DNA from: Micromonospora sp. KC213
GTDB lineage: Bacteria > Actinomycetota > Actinomycetes > Mycobacteriales > Micromonosporaceae
Reading direction: 5' to 3'
Assembly: GCF_004348325.1 (NCBI RefSeq)
Contig: NZ_SMKF01000010.1
Span: 1 to 64,000, forward strand
Length of the DNA: 64,000 nucleotides
In this document: positions 42,659 through 51,413 of the stretch, one piece after another
Layout: every line of letters starts with the position of its first letter
How positions within the stretch are numbered: position 1 is the first letter of the stretch
Notes under the pieces: generated by a model
Databases searched by the model: none
Seen by the model: the letters and a program-made list of their open reading frames with translations, nothing else
Told to the model about the DNA's origin: nothing
Made by a program: the position numbers and the translations under genes

Positions 42659-45600
42659 TCAGCCGCGTAGCCGTAGCCCGCGCGGGGTGGCCCGGAAACC
42701 GGCGGCGGTGAGCGCGTCGCGCAGCGGCGAGGAGCGCACCGCCTCGCCGTCGGCGCGTTCCACCGACATCGCGCCGAGCGCCCCGGAGTGAACCGCGTCG
42801 GCCAGCGCCTTGCCCGCGGCAGCCAACGCGTCGCCGTCGTCGGTGAAGGAGAGAATCGTCCGCCCGCCCCGCTCGACGTAGAGCACCAGGTCACCACCGA
42901 CCAGCACCACCAGCGCACCGGCCTTGCGCCCGGCCCGGTGCCCGCCGGCCGGGAGGGCACCGTCGCCGGAGTCGACCACCCGTTCCGGCCACGGCAGCGC
43001 GGCACCGTACGGGTTGGCCGGGTCGGTGGCGGCGAGCACCAGCGTCGCGCCGCCCCGACCGCGCCCCCCGTCGGCCGGGTCGGTGAGGGCCCGGATCCGG
43101 TCCACCGCCCCGGGCACCGCGAACTGGGCCGCTCCCAGCCCCTCCACGAAGTAGCCGCGCCGGGCCGCCCCGCGTTCCTCCAGTGCGGACAGCACCGGGT
43201 AGACCGCGGCGAACCCGCCGGTCACCTGCTCGGCGACCACCGCGCCACGGGTCACCACCCCGTGCCGCTCCAGCAGCACATCGGCCAGAGCCGCGGCCCG
43301 CCGGGTCGGGTCGGTGTCCCGCTCCGGCAGCCGCGACCAGCGACCGGCCACGGTGGGCGGGCCGCTGCGGCTGGGCAGCGCCATCCGGCCGGGACGGCGG
43401 TGCCGGGTACGCGGGGCGGACGGCCGGGACCGGTGCGCCCCGCCGCCGCCGAGCACCGCCCGCAGCGGGGCGAGCGTGTCGTTGGTGAGGTGACCGGCCC
43501 AGAGCAGATCCCACACGGCGGCGATCAGCGCCGCGTCGTCGGGGCCGCCCACCCGGTCCGACAGGGCGCGGAAGAACAGCGCCTGCCCGTCGGCGAGCGC
43601 GTCGAGCACCGCGGCGTGCAGCGGGGTGAGCGCCAGGGCGTCATCCGGTGGCGGCAGCAGCAGCCCGGCGGCGTCCGCGTACGCCAGGGTGACCCAGCCG
43701 TCCCCGCCGGAGATGGCGCCGGAGCCGGCCCAGAGCACCTCGCCGCTGGCGCACAGCTCGTCGAGCTGGGCGGGGGAGTAGTCGGCGACCCGGGCCGGCA
43801 GGACGAGCCGTTCCAGCGCGGACGCGGGCACCCTCGCCCCCTGGAGCTGTTCGACGGCGACGGCCAGGGCGTCCACCCCCCGGGCGGACGAGCCGACCTG
43901 CTGCCAGCGGGGCAGGAACGCGGCCAGCGCCCTCGGCGGCACCGGCTCGATCTCCCGGCGCAGCGCGGCGAGGCTGCGTCGGCGCAGCAGCCGCAGCACC
44001 TCGGCGTCGCACCACTGGGTGCCGACGGTGTCCGGCGCGAACTCTCCCGAGACCACCCGGCCGTTGGCGGCGAGCCGGCGTAGCGCCTGCTCGACCACGA
44101 AGACGCCGAGCCCGAACCGGGCGGCGCAGGTCGCCGCGGCGAACGGCCCGTGGGTACGGGCGTACCGGGCGACCAGGTCGCCGAGCGGGTCAGCCACCGG
44201 GGCGAGGTACGCCTCGGCGACCCCCACGGGCAGCGCCACGCCGAGCGCGTCGCGCAGCCGGGCGGCGTCCTCGACGATGACCCAGCGTTCCTCCCCGGCG
44301 ATGCGGACCCGCAGTACCCGGCGTGCCGCGGCCAGCTCGGTGAGCCACGCCGCCGGTACGCCCCGATCGGCCAGTTCCGCCTCGGTGAGGTCGCCGACGA
44401 CCCGGAGCAGCTCGACGACGTCCTCGGCGTCTCGGGGGCGGCGCTGCTCGGTGCGCCAGCGCACCTGCCGCTCCGTCTCGGCCAGCACCGCCGGGTCGAG
44501 TAGTTCCCGCAGGTCGACCCGGCCGAGCAGTTCGCCGAGCAGGGCGGAGTCCAGCGCCAGCGCGGCGGCACGCCGCTCCGCCAGGGGCGCGTCGCCCTCG
44601 TACAGGAACGCGCCGACGTACCCGAAGAGCAGCGAGCGGGCGAACGGCGAGGGACGTTCGGTCTCCACCTCGACCAGCCGCACCCGGCGGGCGGCCAGAT
44701 CGCGCATGTGCTGGGCCAGGGCCGGCTGGTCGAAGACGTCCTGGAGGCATTCCCGGGCGGCTTCCAGGGTGACCGGGAAGTCGGCGTACTCGCGGGCGAC
44801 GTCGAGCAGTTGGGCGGCGCGTTGGCGCTGCTGCCAGAGCGGCTGGCGGCGGCGCGGGTCGCGGCGGGGCAGCAGCAGGGACCGGGCCGCGCACTCGCGG
44901 AACCGGGACGCGAACAGCGCGGAGGTGCCGACCGACTCCTCCACCAGTTGGCTGATCTCGTCAGGGTCGAAGACCACCACGTCGGCGCCGGGCGGACTGT
45001 CGGCGGTGTCGGGCAGGCGCACCACGATCCCGTCGTCCGACGGCAGCACCTGGGCGTCCACCCCGTACCGTTCGGTGAGCCGGCGACCGATCGCCAGCGC
45101 CCAGGGCCCGTTGACCCGTGCGCCGAGCACGCTGTGCACGGCGAGTCGCCAGTCGCCCAGCTCGTCGCGGAACCGCTCGACGATGACGGTACGGTCGTCG
45201 GGCAGGGACCGGGTAGCGGCCTGCTGCTCGCGCAGGTACGCCAGCAGGTTGCCGGCGGCCCAGTCGTCCAGGCCGCCGGCGCGCAGCGCGGCGAGCGCCT
45301 CGTCGTCGCCGTGGCGCAGCAGGGCACGCATCCGGGCGCCGATGGCCCGACCCAGCTCCACCGGCCGACCGAGCTGGTCGCCCTTCCAGAACGGCATCCG
45401 GGCGGCCTGGCCCGGGGCGGGGGAGACCAGCACCCGGTCGGGAGTGATCTCCTCGATCCGCCAGGACGAGGACCCGAGCAGGAAGACGTCACCCACCCGG
45501 GACTCGTAGACCATCTCCTCGTCGAGTTCGCCGACCCGGGCGGCGCGTTCCGCGCCGGCCAGGAAGACCCCGAACAGCCCCCGGTCGGGGATGGTGCCGC

Positions 45601-47335
45601 CGCTGGTCACGGCGAGCCGCTGGGCGCCGGGGCGGCCGGTGAGCACGTCCGTGGCGCGGTCCCAGACCAGCCGGGGGCGCAGCTCGGCGAAGGCGGTCGA
45701 CGGGTAACGCCCGGAGAGCATGTCCAGTACGGCGTGCAGCGCCGAGTCGGGCAGCTCGGCGAAGGGAGCGGCGCGGCGCACCAGCGCCGCCAGGTCGCCG
45801 ACCCGCCACGGGTCGAGGGCCACCATGGCGACGACCTGCTGGGCCAGGACGTCGAGCGGGTTGCGGGGGTAGTGCAGCTCCTCGATGGCGCCGGTGGCCA
45901 TCCGCTCGGCGACCACCGCGCAGGAGAGCAGGTCGCCCCGGTGCTTGGGGAAGACCACGCCCCGGGACACCGCGCCGACCTGGTGCCCGGCCCGGCCGAC
46001 GCGTTGCAGGCCGGCGGCGACGCTGGGCGGCGCCTCGATCTGGACCACCAGGTCGACCGCGCCCATGTCGATGCCGAGCTCCAGGCTGGAGGTGGCGACC
46101 ACGGCGGGCAACTGCCCGGACTTGAGGGCCTCTTCGATGTGCTTGCGTTCCTCCCGGGAGACGCTGCCGTGGTGCGCCCGGGCGATCACCGGTGCGGCGC
46201 CGACCGCCCCGCCGGACTGCGCCATCACCTGCGCCGGCGCCCGGCCGGCGCCTACCGGCCCGACGCGGAGGTGATCCGCCGCGACGTGGTCCGGGCCGCC
46301 GCCGTGCGCGCCCGGGGCGCCCGGCCGCTGCCCGCCCGGGGTGGCGGCCAGTTCCTCGGCGGCCAGTTCGTTGAGCCGGGCGCAGAGCCGTTCGGCGCTG
46401 CGCCGGGAGTTGGTGAAGACGATGGTCGAGCGGTGCGCCCGGATCAGGGAGAAGACCCGCTCCTCGACGGCCGGCCAGATCGAGGCGCGGCGCGGGCCGA
46501 GGCCGCCCGGCTCGTCCTCGGGTTGCTCCTGTTCGTCGAGGCGGGTCATGTCCTCCACCGGGACCTGGACACTCACCTCGATGGTCTTGGCGATGGCCGG
46601 TTGCACCACGTCGACCGGGCGGCTGCCGCCCAGGAAGCGGGCGCAGGCGTCGATCGGCCGGACGGTGGCGGACAGGCCGATCCGCTGCGCGGGACGGTCC
46701 AGCAGCTCGTCGAGGCGTTCCAGGGAGAGCGCCAGGTGGGCGCCGCGCTTCGTCCCGGCGACCGCGTGCACCTCGTCGACGATCACCGTCTCCACGCCGC
46801 GCAGGGAGTCGCGTGCGGCGGAGGTGAGCAGCAGGAAGAGCGACTCCGGGGTGGTGATGAGGATGTCCGGCGGGGTGCGGGCGAAGGCGCGGCGTTCGTC
46901 GGCGGGAGTGTCGCCGGTACGCATGCCGACGGTGATCTCCGGTGGGGCGACGCCCAGCCGGGTGGCGGCCTGCCGGATACCCGCGAGGGGAGCCCGCAGG
47001 TTGCGCTCGACGTCGACCGCGAGGGCCTTGAGCGGGCTGACGTAGAGCACCCGGCAGCGGTGTCGTGCCTCGGCCGGTGCCGGCTGGCGGGCCAGTCGGT
47101 CCAGCGACCAGAGGAACGCGGCCAGGGTCTTGCCGGACCCGGTCGGGGCGACGACCAGGGCATGACGGCCGGCGGAGATCGAACGCCAGGCGCCGATCTG
47201 GGCGGCGGTGGGCGTGGCGAAGGCGGCACGGAACCATTCCCTGGTCGCCGCGCCGAACCCGGCCAGCACATCGGGCCCGGAGGCTGCGCCCGCCTGACCG
47301 CGGCCCGCCCTACCGGTACCTGCCTGGTCGCTCAT
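42659..47335 (-). CDS. lhr: Large ATP-dependent helicase-related protein Lhr
   Basis: A 3'-5' SF2 helicase of DNA repair. The 1558 residues show an N-terminal ATPase core with APTGSGKT (Walker A, about 63-70), TGDTPADERRAF, ITTPESLFLLL, VDEVHAVAGTKRG (DEVH box, about 187-190), LSATVRP, and, after a Gly/Ala/Pro-rich insertion, RAHHGSVSREERK, ATSSLELGIDMG and QRVGRAGHQ (motif VI). A winged helix and the Lhr-Core domain follow, then the long C-terminal domain. Mycobacterial Lhr is of similar size (~1510). ATG 47335 has CAGGAT 6 nt upstream. Its mycobacterial partner gene nei also lies nearby here. Confidence 0.95.
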   Translation of the reverse strand: MSDQAGTGRAGRGQAGAASGPDVLAGFGAATREWFRAAFATPTAAQIGAWRSISAGRHALVVAPTGSGKTLAAFLWSLDRLARQPAPAEARHRCRVLYVSPLKALAVDVERNLRAPLAGIRQAATRLGVAPPEITVGMRTGDTPADERRAFARTPPDILITTPESLFLLLTSAARDSLRGVETVIVDEVHAVAGTKRGAHLALSLERLDELLDRPAQRIGLSATVRPIDACARFLGGSRPVDVVQPAIAKTIEVSVQVPVEDMTRLDEQEQPEDEPGGLGPRRASIWPAVEERVFSLIRAHRSTIVFTNSRRSAERLCARLNELAAEELAATPGGQRPGAPGAHGGGPDHVAADHLRVGPVGAGRAPAQVMAQSGGAVGAAPVIARAHHGSVSREERKHIEEALKSGQLPAVVATSSLELGIDMGAVDLVVQIEAPPSVAAGLQRVGRAGHQVGAVSRGVVFPKHRGDLLSCAVVAERMATGAIEELHYPRNPLDVLAQQVVAMVALDPWRVGDLAALVRRAAPFAELPDSALHAVLDMLSGRYPSTAFAELRPRLVWDRATDVLTGRPGAQRLAVTSGGTIPDRGLFGVFLAGAERAARVGELDEEMVYESRVGDVFLLGSSSWRIEEITPDRVLVSPAPGQAARMPFWKGDQLGRPVELGRAIGARMRALLRHGDDEALAALRAGGLDDWAAGNLLAYLREQQAATRSLPDDRTVIVERFRDELGDWRLAVHSVLGARVNGPWALAIGRRLTERYGVDAQVLPSDDGIVVRLPDTADSPPGADVVVFDPDEISQLVEESVGTSALFASRFRECAARSLLLPRRDPRRRQPLWQQRQRAAQLLDVAREYADFPVTLEAARECLQDVFDQPALAQHMRDLAARRVRLVEVETERPSPFARSLLFGYVGAFLYEGDAPLAERRAAALALDSALLGELLGRVDLRELLDPAVLAETERQVRWRTEQRRPRDAEDVVELLRVVGDLTEAELADRGVPAAWLTELAAARRVLRVRIAGEERWVIVEDAARLRDALGVALPVGVAEAYLAPVADPLGDLVARYARTHGPFAAATCAARFGLGVFVVEQALRRLAANGRVVSGEFAPDTVGTQWCDAEVLRLLRRRSLAALRREIEPVPPRALAAFLPRWQQVGSSARGVDALAVAVEQLQGARVPASALERLVLPARVADYSPAQLDELCASGEVLWAGSGAISGGDGWVTLAYADAAGLLLPPPDDALALTPLHAAVLDALADGQALFFRALSDRVGGPDDAALIAAVWDLLWAGHLTNDTLAPLRAVLGGGGAHRSRPSAPRTRHRRPGRMALPSRSGPPTVAGRWSRLPERDTDPTRRAAALADVLLERHGVVTRGAVVAEQVTGGFAAVYPVLSALEERGAARRGYFVEGLGAAQFAVPGAVDRIRALTDPADGGRGRGGATLVLAATDPANPYGAALPWPERVVDSGDGALPAGGHRAGRKAGALVVLVGGDLVLYVERGGRTILSFTDDGDALAAAGKALADAVHSGALGAMSVERADGEAVRSSPLRDALTAAGFRATPRGLRLRG

Positions 47336-47341
47336 GGCACC

Positions 47342-47347
47342 ATCCTG
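47342..47347 (-). promoter_or_regulatory. -10 box CAGGAT, leaderless start of lhr
   Basis: On the minus strand CAGGAT is followed by 6 nt and ATG 47335. The opposite gene starts 174 nt away. Confidence 0.4.
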
Positions 47348-47509
47348 CCTGCTCGGTGTGACATCACCACCGGCCCGGACGCTGTCGGTACAGCAGCGGT
47401 TCTCATTCGAAGGATCAGGTACGAGACCGTTAAGTCCGCCGTAACTGGTTGCTAGTGAGCCGCAACATAAAGTAACTTCACTGCAGCGCGTCGGGCGAGG
47501 GAGGATCGG

Positions 47510-47890
47510 ATGACCGTCGAGCGGCACGGCCTCAGATCCGGAACCGATGTGCTGATCCGCAAGGTCGACAGCCATCTGGCTGCCGTCCGCAGCAGCCTGC
47601 GCGGCCCCGATCTGGAACTCGCCGAGCGTCTCGCCCGCTCCCTGCGTGAGCTGGTCGTCTCCACCGCCCAGGCCAGCGCCGCCGACCGGGCTCAGGTGCG
47701 GGCCGCGGTGCACTACTTCGTACTGCGTCGGGAGAGCCGCGGCAACCTGCTCTCGGTGCGCTCCCTGACCGCCGCCCAGCGCGTGGTCAACAAGGTCGCC
47801 CGGCAGCTCGGCCGACCGGACCTGCTGGTCGAGGTGGCGCGCTGGGATCGGGAGCCGTCCGTCCCGGTCGGCGAGGTCATCCTGCGCTGA
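47510..47890 (+). CDS. 126-residue protein, unknown function
   Basis: A soluble, mostly helical protein rich in Arg, Leu and Val, with no signal peptide, no Cys and no recognised family. Segments such as ELAERLARSLRELVVSTAQA and VHYFVLRRESRGNLLSVRSL suggest a two-helix bundle. The Shine-Dalgarno GAGGGAGGA at 47497-47504 is strong and ATG 47510 is well placed. It is divergent from lhr. The upstream region (about 47420-47480) is AT-rich for this genome, consistent with a promoter, but I cannot fix -35/-10 boxes. Confidence 0.72.
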   Translation: MTVERHGLRSGTDVLIRKVDSHLAAVRSSLRGPDLELAERLARSLRELVVSTAQASAADRAQVRAAVHYFVLRRESRGNLLSVRSLTAAQRVVNKVARQLGRPDLLVEVARWDREPSVPVGEVILR

Positions 47891-48012
47891 CCCGCGCTCC
47901 GGCGGGGTGGTTTCCCTGCCTCGGTCGGGCGGGCGGCCGTGCCGTTGCGCGCCGGCAGGTGGCCGCTTCGCGTCCGCGCCGACCAACCGAGGGCCAAGTA
48001 GGCATATTTCGG

Positions 48013-48018
48013 TAAAAT
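48013..48018 (+). promoter_or_regulatory. -10 box TAAAAT for the mrp operon
   Basis: TAAAAT within the AT-rich stretch 47996-48020, preceded by G (extended -10-like), would give a leader of about 85 nt containing the GGGGGAGG of mrpA. No -35 at standard spacing is seen. Confidence 0.5.
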
Positions 48019-48108
48019 CACCCATGGGTCCACGAACTGGCGTGTGATCAGTGCTGGCCGGGACGATCCGACCCGGTGCGTGCCGCCAGCTCAACCGGGG
48101 GAGGACGG

Positions 48109-50940
48109 GTGCTCGTACTGCTGCTCCTCCACCTGGTGGCGGCACTGCTCGCGCCGCTGCTGGTGCGGTGGTGGGGTCCGCGTGCCTGCTACCTGCTGGC
48201 ACTCGCGCCGGCTGCCGCCCTCGGCTGGGCGTTGACCCGGACGCCGCAGGTCCGCGACGGCGGCGCGGTCGTCGAGACGTACGGCTGGATCGGCCAGCTC
48301 GACCTGGACGTCGCGTTCCGGATGACGACGCTGTCCTGGCTGATGACCCTGCTGGTCGGCGGGGTCGGGGCGCTGGTGCTGGTCTACTGCGGGCGCTACT
48401 TCGACCGGGGCTCGGTCGGGCTCAGCCAGCTGCTGGCGGTGCTGGTCGCCTTCGCCGGGGCGATGCTCGGCCTGGTGCTCGCCGACGACCTGCTGCTGCT
48501 GTTCGTCTTCTGGGAACTGACCACCGTCTTCTCGTACCTGTTGATCGGGCACGACGCCGAGCGACGCTTCACCCGATGGGCCGCCGCCCAGGCGTTGACC
48601 GTCACCACCCTCGGCGGCCTGGCGATGCTGCTGGGCTTCCTGGTGCTCGGCGAACACGCCGGTAGCTACCGCTGGTCGGTGATCGCCGAGGCGCCGCTGC
48701 CCGGAGGCGCCGGTCAGGTCGCCGCGGTCCTGCTGATCCTCACCGGGGCACTGGCCAAGTCGGCGATCATCCCGTTCCAGTCCTGGCTCCCGGTCGCGAT
48801 GGCCGCCCCCACCCCGGTCAGTGCCTATCTGCACGCGGCGGCCATGGTCAAGGCCGGCGTCTATCTGATCGGGCTGCTCGCCCCGGTCCTCGCCGACACC
48901 GGACCGTGGCGGCCGGTGGTGCTCATTCTCGGCCTGGCAACCATGATCGCCGGCGGCACGGCCGCGCTGCGGCAGTCCGACCTCAAGCTGCTGCTGGCGT
49001 ACGGGACGGTCAGCCAGCTCGGGCTGCTGGCGGTGGTGCTCGGCGTCGGCACCGCCGACGCCGCGCTCGCCGGGGTCGCCATGCTGCTGGCGCACGCCCT
49101 GTTCAAGGCGGCTCTCTTCCTCGTCGTCGGCATCATCGACCACCAGGCCGGTACCCGCGACCTGCGGCAACTCAGCGGACTCGGCCGGCGGGCGCCGGTG
49201 CTCGCCGGGGTGGCCACGCTCGCGGTCGCGTCGATGGCCGGGGTGCCGCCGCTGCTCGGCTTCGTGGCCAAGGAGGCCGTCTTCGCCGTGCTCGTTAGTC
49301 GGCCGCTGCTGCTCGCCGGCCTGGTGGCGGGGACGGTGCTCACCGCGGCGTACAGCATCCGGTTCCTCTGGGGCGCCTTCGCCACCCGGCCCGGCGTGAT
49401 GCCCACCGATGCCGCCCCGGCGCCGCTGCCGATGCTGGCGCCCGCGGCCCTGCTGGCCGTCGCCGGGCTGGTCGCCGGCGCCGCGGCCACCGCCCTGAAC
49501 GGGCTACTGCGCCCGTACGCCGAACTCTTCGGCCCGCCGCACGAGAAACTGGCGCTCTGGCACGGCCCCACCCTGGCGCTCGGCCTGTCGGCCCTGACCC
49601 TGGCCGGTGGTGTGCTGCTGCACGCGACGCGCGGCCGGCTCACCCCGGTGCTGGCCCGGCTCCATTCGCCGGTCACCGGCAACCAGGGGTACGAGTGGCT
49701 CACCCGGCACTTCGACCGGCTGGCCACCGAGATCACCGGCGCGACCCAGCGCGGTTCCCTGCCGCTGTACCTGGGCACCATCCTGCTCACGCTGGTGCTG
49801 GTACCCGGCGGCACCCTGCTGGTCACCCGTCCGTGGGCGGAGCGGATCGCTCTCTGGGACACCCCGTTGCAGCTGGTGGTGGTATTGGTGGTCACGGTCG
49901 CGGCGGTGCTCGCGGTCGGCGCCCGCCGCCGGCTCACGGCAATGCTGCTGGTCGGGATGACCGGCTACGGCACGGCGATGCTGTTCGTGCTGCACGGCGC
50001 CCCCGACCTGGCGTTGACCCAGTTCCTGGTGGAGACCGCCAGCATCGCGGTCTTCGCGCTGGTGCTGCGCCGGCTGCCGGAACGCTTCTCCGCCCGTCCG
50101 CTGCGCCGCGCCCGTTTCGGGCGGCGGCTGATCGGGGTCGCCGTCGGCGTGGTCCTGTCCGGTCTCGCCCTGGTCGCCACCACCGCCCGCACCGCCGAGC
50201 CGATCTCGGTGGCCTTTCCCGACCTGGCGGTCCTGCAGGGGTACGGCCGCAACGTGGTCAACGTGATCCTGGTCGACATCCGGGGCTGGGACACCACCGG
50301 TGAGATCTCCGTGCTGGTGGTGGCCGCCACCGGGGTGGCCAGCCTGGTCTTCGAGAAATCCCGCACCGGCCCCCGACCCCGGCGGGATCCGGCCGGCCGA
50401 CGGCGCGACGACCGCCCGGTGTGGCTGCACGGTGGACCCACCCTCCGCGAGCGCCGCCGGTCGATCGTCTTCGAGGTGGTCACCCGCCTGGTGTTCCACA
50501 CCGTCGTGCTCTTCTCGCTCTTCCTGCTCTTCTCCGGCCACAACGCCCCCGGCGGGGGCTTTGCCGGCGGTCTGGTGGCAGGTCTGGCGCTGGCCCTGCG
50601 CTACCTCGCCGGCGGCCGGTACGAACTGGCCGAGAGCGCCCCGGTGGGCGCGGGCACCGTGCTCGGCGCCGGCATGGCGATCTCGGTCGGCAGCGGCGCG
50701 ATGTCCCTGCTCACCACCGGCGCCCTGCTCGAGAGCACCAAGGTGGACCTGTGGTTGCCCCGGCTCGGCGATCCGTACCTGGTCACCTCGCTCTTCTTCG
50801 ACATCGGCGTCTACCTGGTCGTGGTGGGCCTGCTGCTGGACATCCTGCGCAGCCTCGGTGCCGAGGTGGACCGGCACATCGAGGCCGCCGGTAGAGCCGA
50901 GCGGGGTCTCGTCATCGACCGGGGTGGAGAACCGACGTGA
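48109..50940 (+). CDS. mrpA: Na+/H+ antiporter subunit A with fused B domain (MrpA/MnhA)
   Basis: Largest subunit of the Mrp cation/proton antiporter, homologous to complex I NuoL. The 943-residue membrane protein has the NuoL-like proton-channel core (ADDLLLLFVFWELTTVFSYLL, LAKSAIIPFQSWLPVAMAAPTPVSAYLHAAAMVKAGVYL in parts, LLAYGTVSQLGLLAVVLGVG), then the DUF4040 and MrpE-like middle, and a C-terminal MrpB domain with VVLFSLFLLFSGHNAPGGGFAGGLVAG. This A+B fusion is usual in actinobacteria and other mrpA groups. GTG 48109 has GGGGGAGG upstream. Its stop overlaps mrpC by GTGA. Confidence 0.95.
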   Translation: MLVLLLLHLVAALLAPLLVRWWGPRACYLLALAPAAALGWALTRTPQVRDGGAVVETYGWIGQLDLDVAFRMTTLSWLMTLLVGGVGALVLVYCGRYFDRGSVGLSQLLAVLVAFAGAMLGLVLADDLLLLFVFWELTTVFSYLLIGHDAERRFTRWAAAQALTVTTLGGLAMLLGFLVLGEHAGSYRWSVIAEAPLPGGAGQVAAVLLILTGALAKSAIIPFQSWLPVAMAAPTPVSAYLHAAAMVKAGVYLIGLLAPVLADTGPWRPVVLILGLATMIAGGTAALRQSDLKLLLAYGTVSQLGLLAVVLGVGTADAALAGVAMLLAHALFKAALFLVVGIIDHQAGTRDLRQLSGLGRRAPVLAGVATLAVASMAGVPPLLGFVAKEAVFAVLVSRPLLLAGLVAGTVLTAAYSIRFLWGAFATRPGVMPTDAAPAPLPMLAPAALLAVAGLVAGAAATALNGLLRPYAELFGPPHEKLALWHGPTLALGLSALTLAGGVLLHATRGRLTPVLARLHSPVTGNQGYEWLTRHFDRLATEITGATQRGSLPLYLGTILLTLVLVPGGTLLVTRPWAERIALWDTPLQLVVVLVVTVAAVLAVGARRRLTAMLLVGMTGYGTAMLFVLHGAPDLALTQFLVETASIAVFALVLRRLPERFSARPLRRARFGRRLIGVAVGVVLSGLALVATTARTAEPISVAFPDLAVLQGYGRNVVNVILVDIRGWDTTGEISVLVVAATGVASLVFEKSRTGPRPRRDPAGRRRDDRPVWLHGGPTLRERRRSIVFEVVTRLVFHTVVLFSLFLLFSGHNAPGGGFAGGLVAGLALALRYLAGGRYELAESAPVGAGTVLGAGMAISVGSGAMSLLTTGALLESTKVDLWLPRLGDPYLVTSLFFDIGVYLVVVGLLLDILRSLGAEVDRHIEAAGRAERGLVIDRGGEPT

Positions 50941-51413
50941 CCGCGGACGGCGGGGGGCCGACCCTGGTGCTGGTGCTCGCCGTCGGCGTGCTCGCCGCCA
51001 CCGGGGTCACCCTGCTGCTGGAGCGCAGCCTGACCCGGATCCTGCTCGGTGTCATCCTGCTCGGCAACGGCGTGAACCTGCTCATCCTGCTCGGCGGCCG
51101 GGCCGGCGGCGCTCCGGTGCTGGGCACCGGCCCGCCCGGCGGCTTCAGTGACCCGCTCCCGCAGGCGATGGTGCTCACCGCCATCGTGATCACCTTCGGG
51201 TTCACCGCCTTCGTGGCCGCCGTGGCGTACCGCAGCTGGTACCTCACCGGAGACGACGAGGTGCCGGACGACCGGGAGGACCGTCAGGTCGTCCGGCTCG
51301 CCGACCGCAACGAGATCGCCAGTTCCGACGTGGGCGCGGGCGGGTCGGACGCCCTCGAACAGGTGGACCCGTCGCCCCGCCGTCGGCCGCGCCGACCCGG
51401 AGGCCGGCCGTGA
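50937..51413 (+). CDS. mrpC: Na+/H+ antiporter subunit C (MrpC/MnhC)
   Basis: NuoK-like subunit with three transmembrane helices: LVLVLAVGVLAATGVTLLL, RILLGVILLGNGVNLLIL and QAMVLTAIVITFGFTAFVAA, the last holding the typical PLPQAMVLTAIVI motif. The 158 residues include a ~50-residue polar C-terminal tail that is longer than in many homologues. The GTG start overlaps the mrpA stop and its own stop overlaps the mrpD start, so translation is coupled along the operon. Confidence 0.94.
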   Translation: MTADGGGPTLVLVLAVGVLAATGVTLLLERSLTRILLGVILLGNGVNLLILLGGRAGGAPVLGTGPPGGFSDPLPQAMVLTAIVITFGFTAFVAAVAYRSWYLTGDDEVPDDREDRQVVRLADRNEIASSDVGAGGSDALEQVDPSPRRRPRRPGGRP

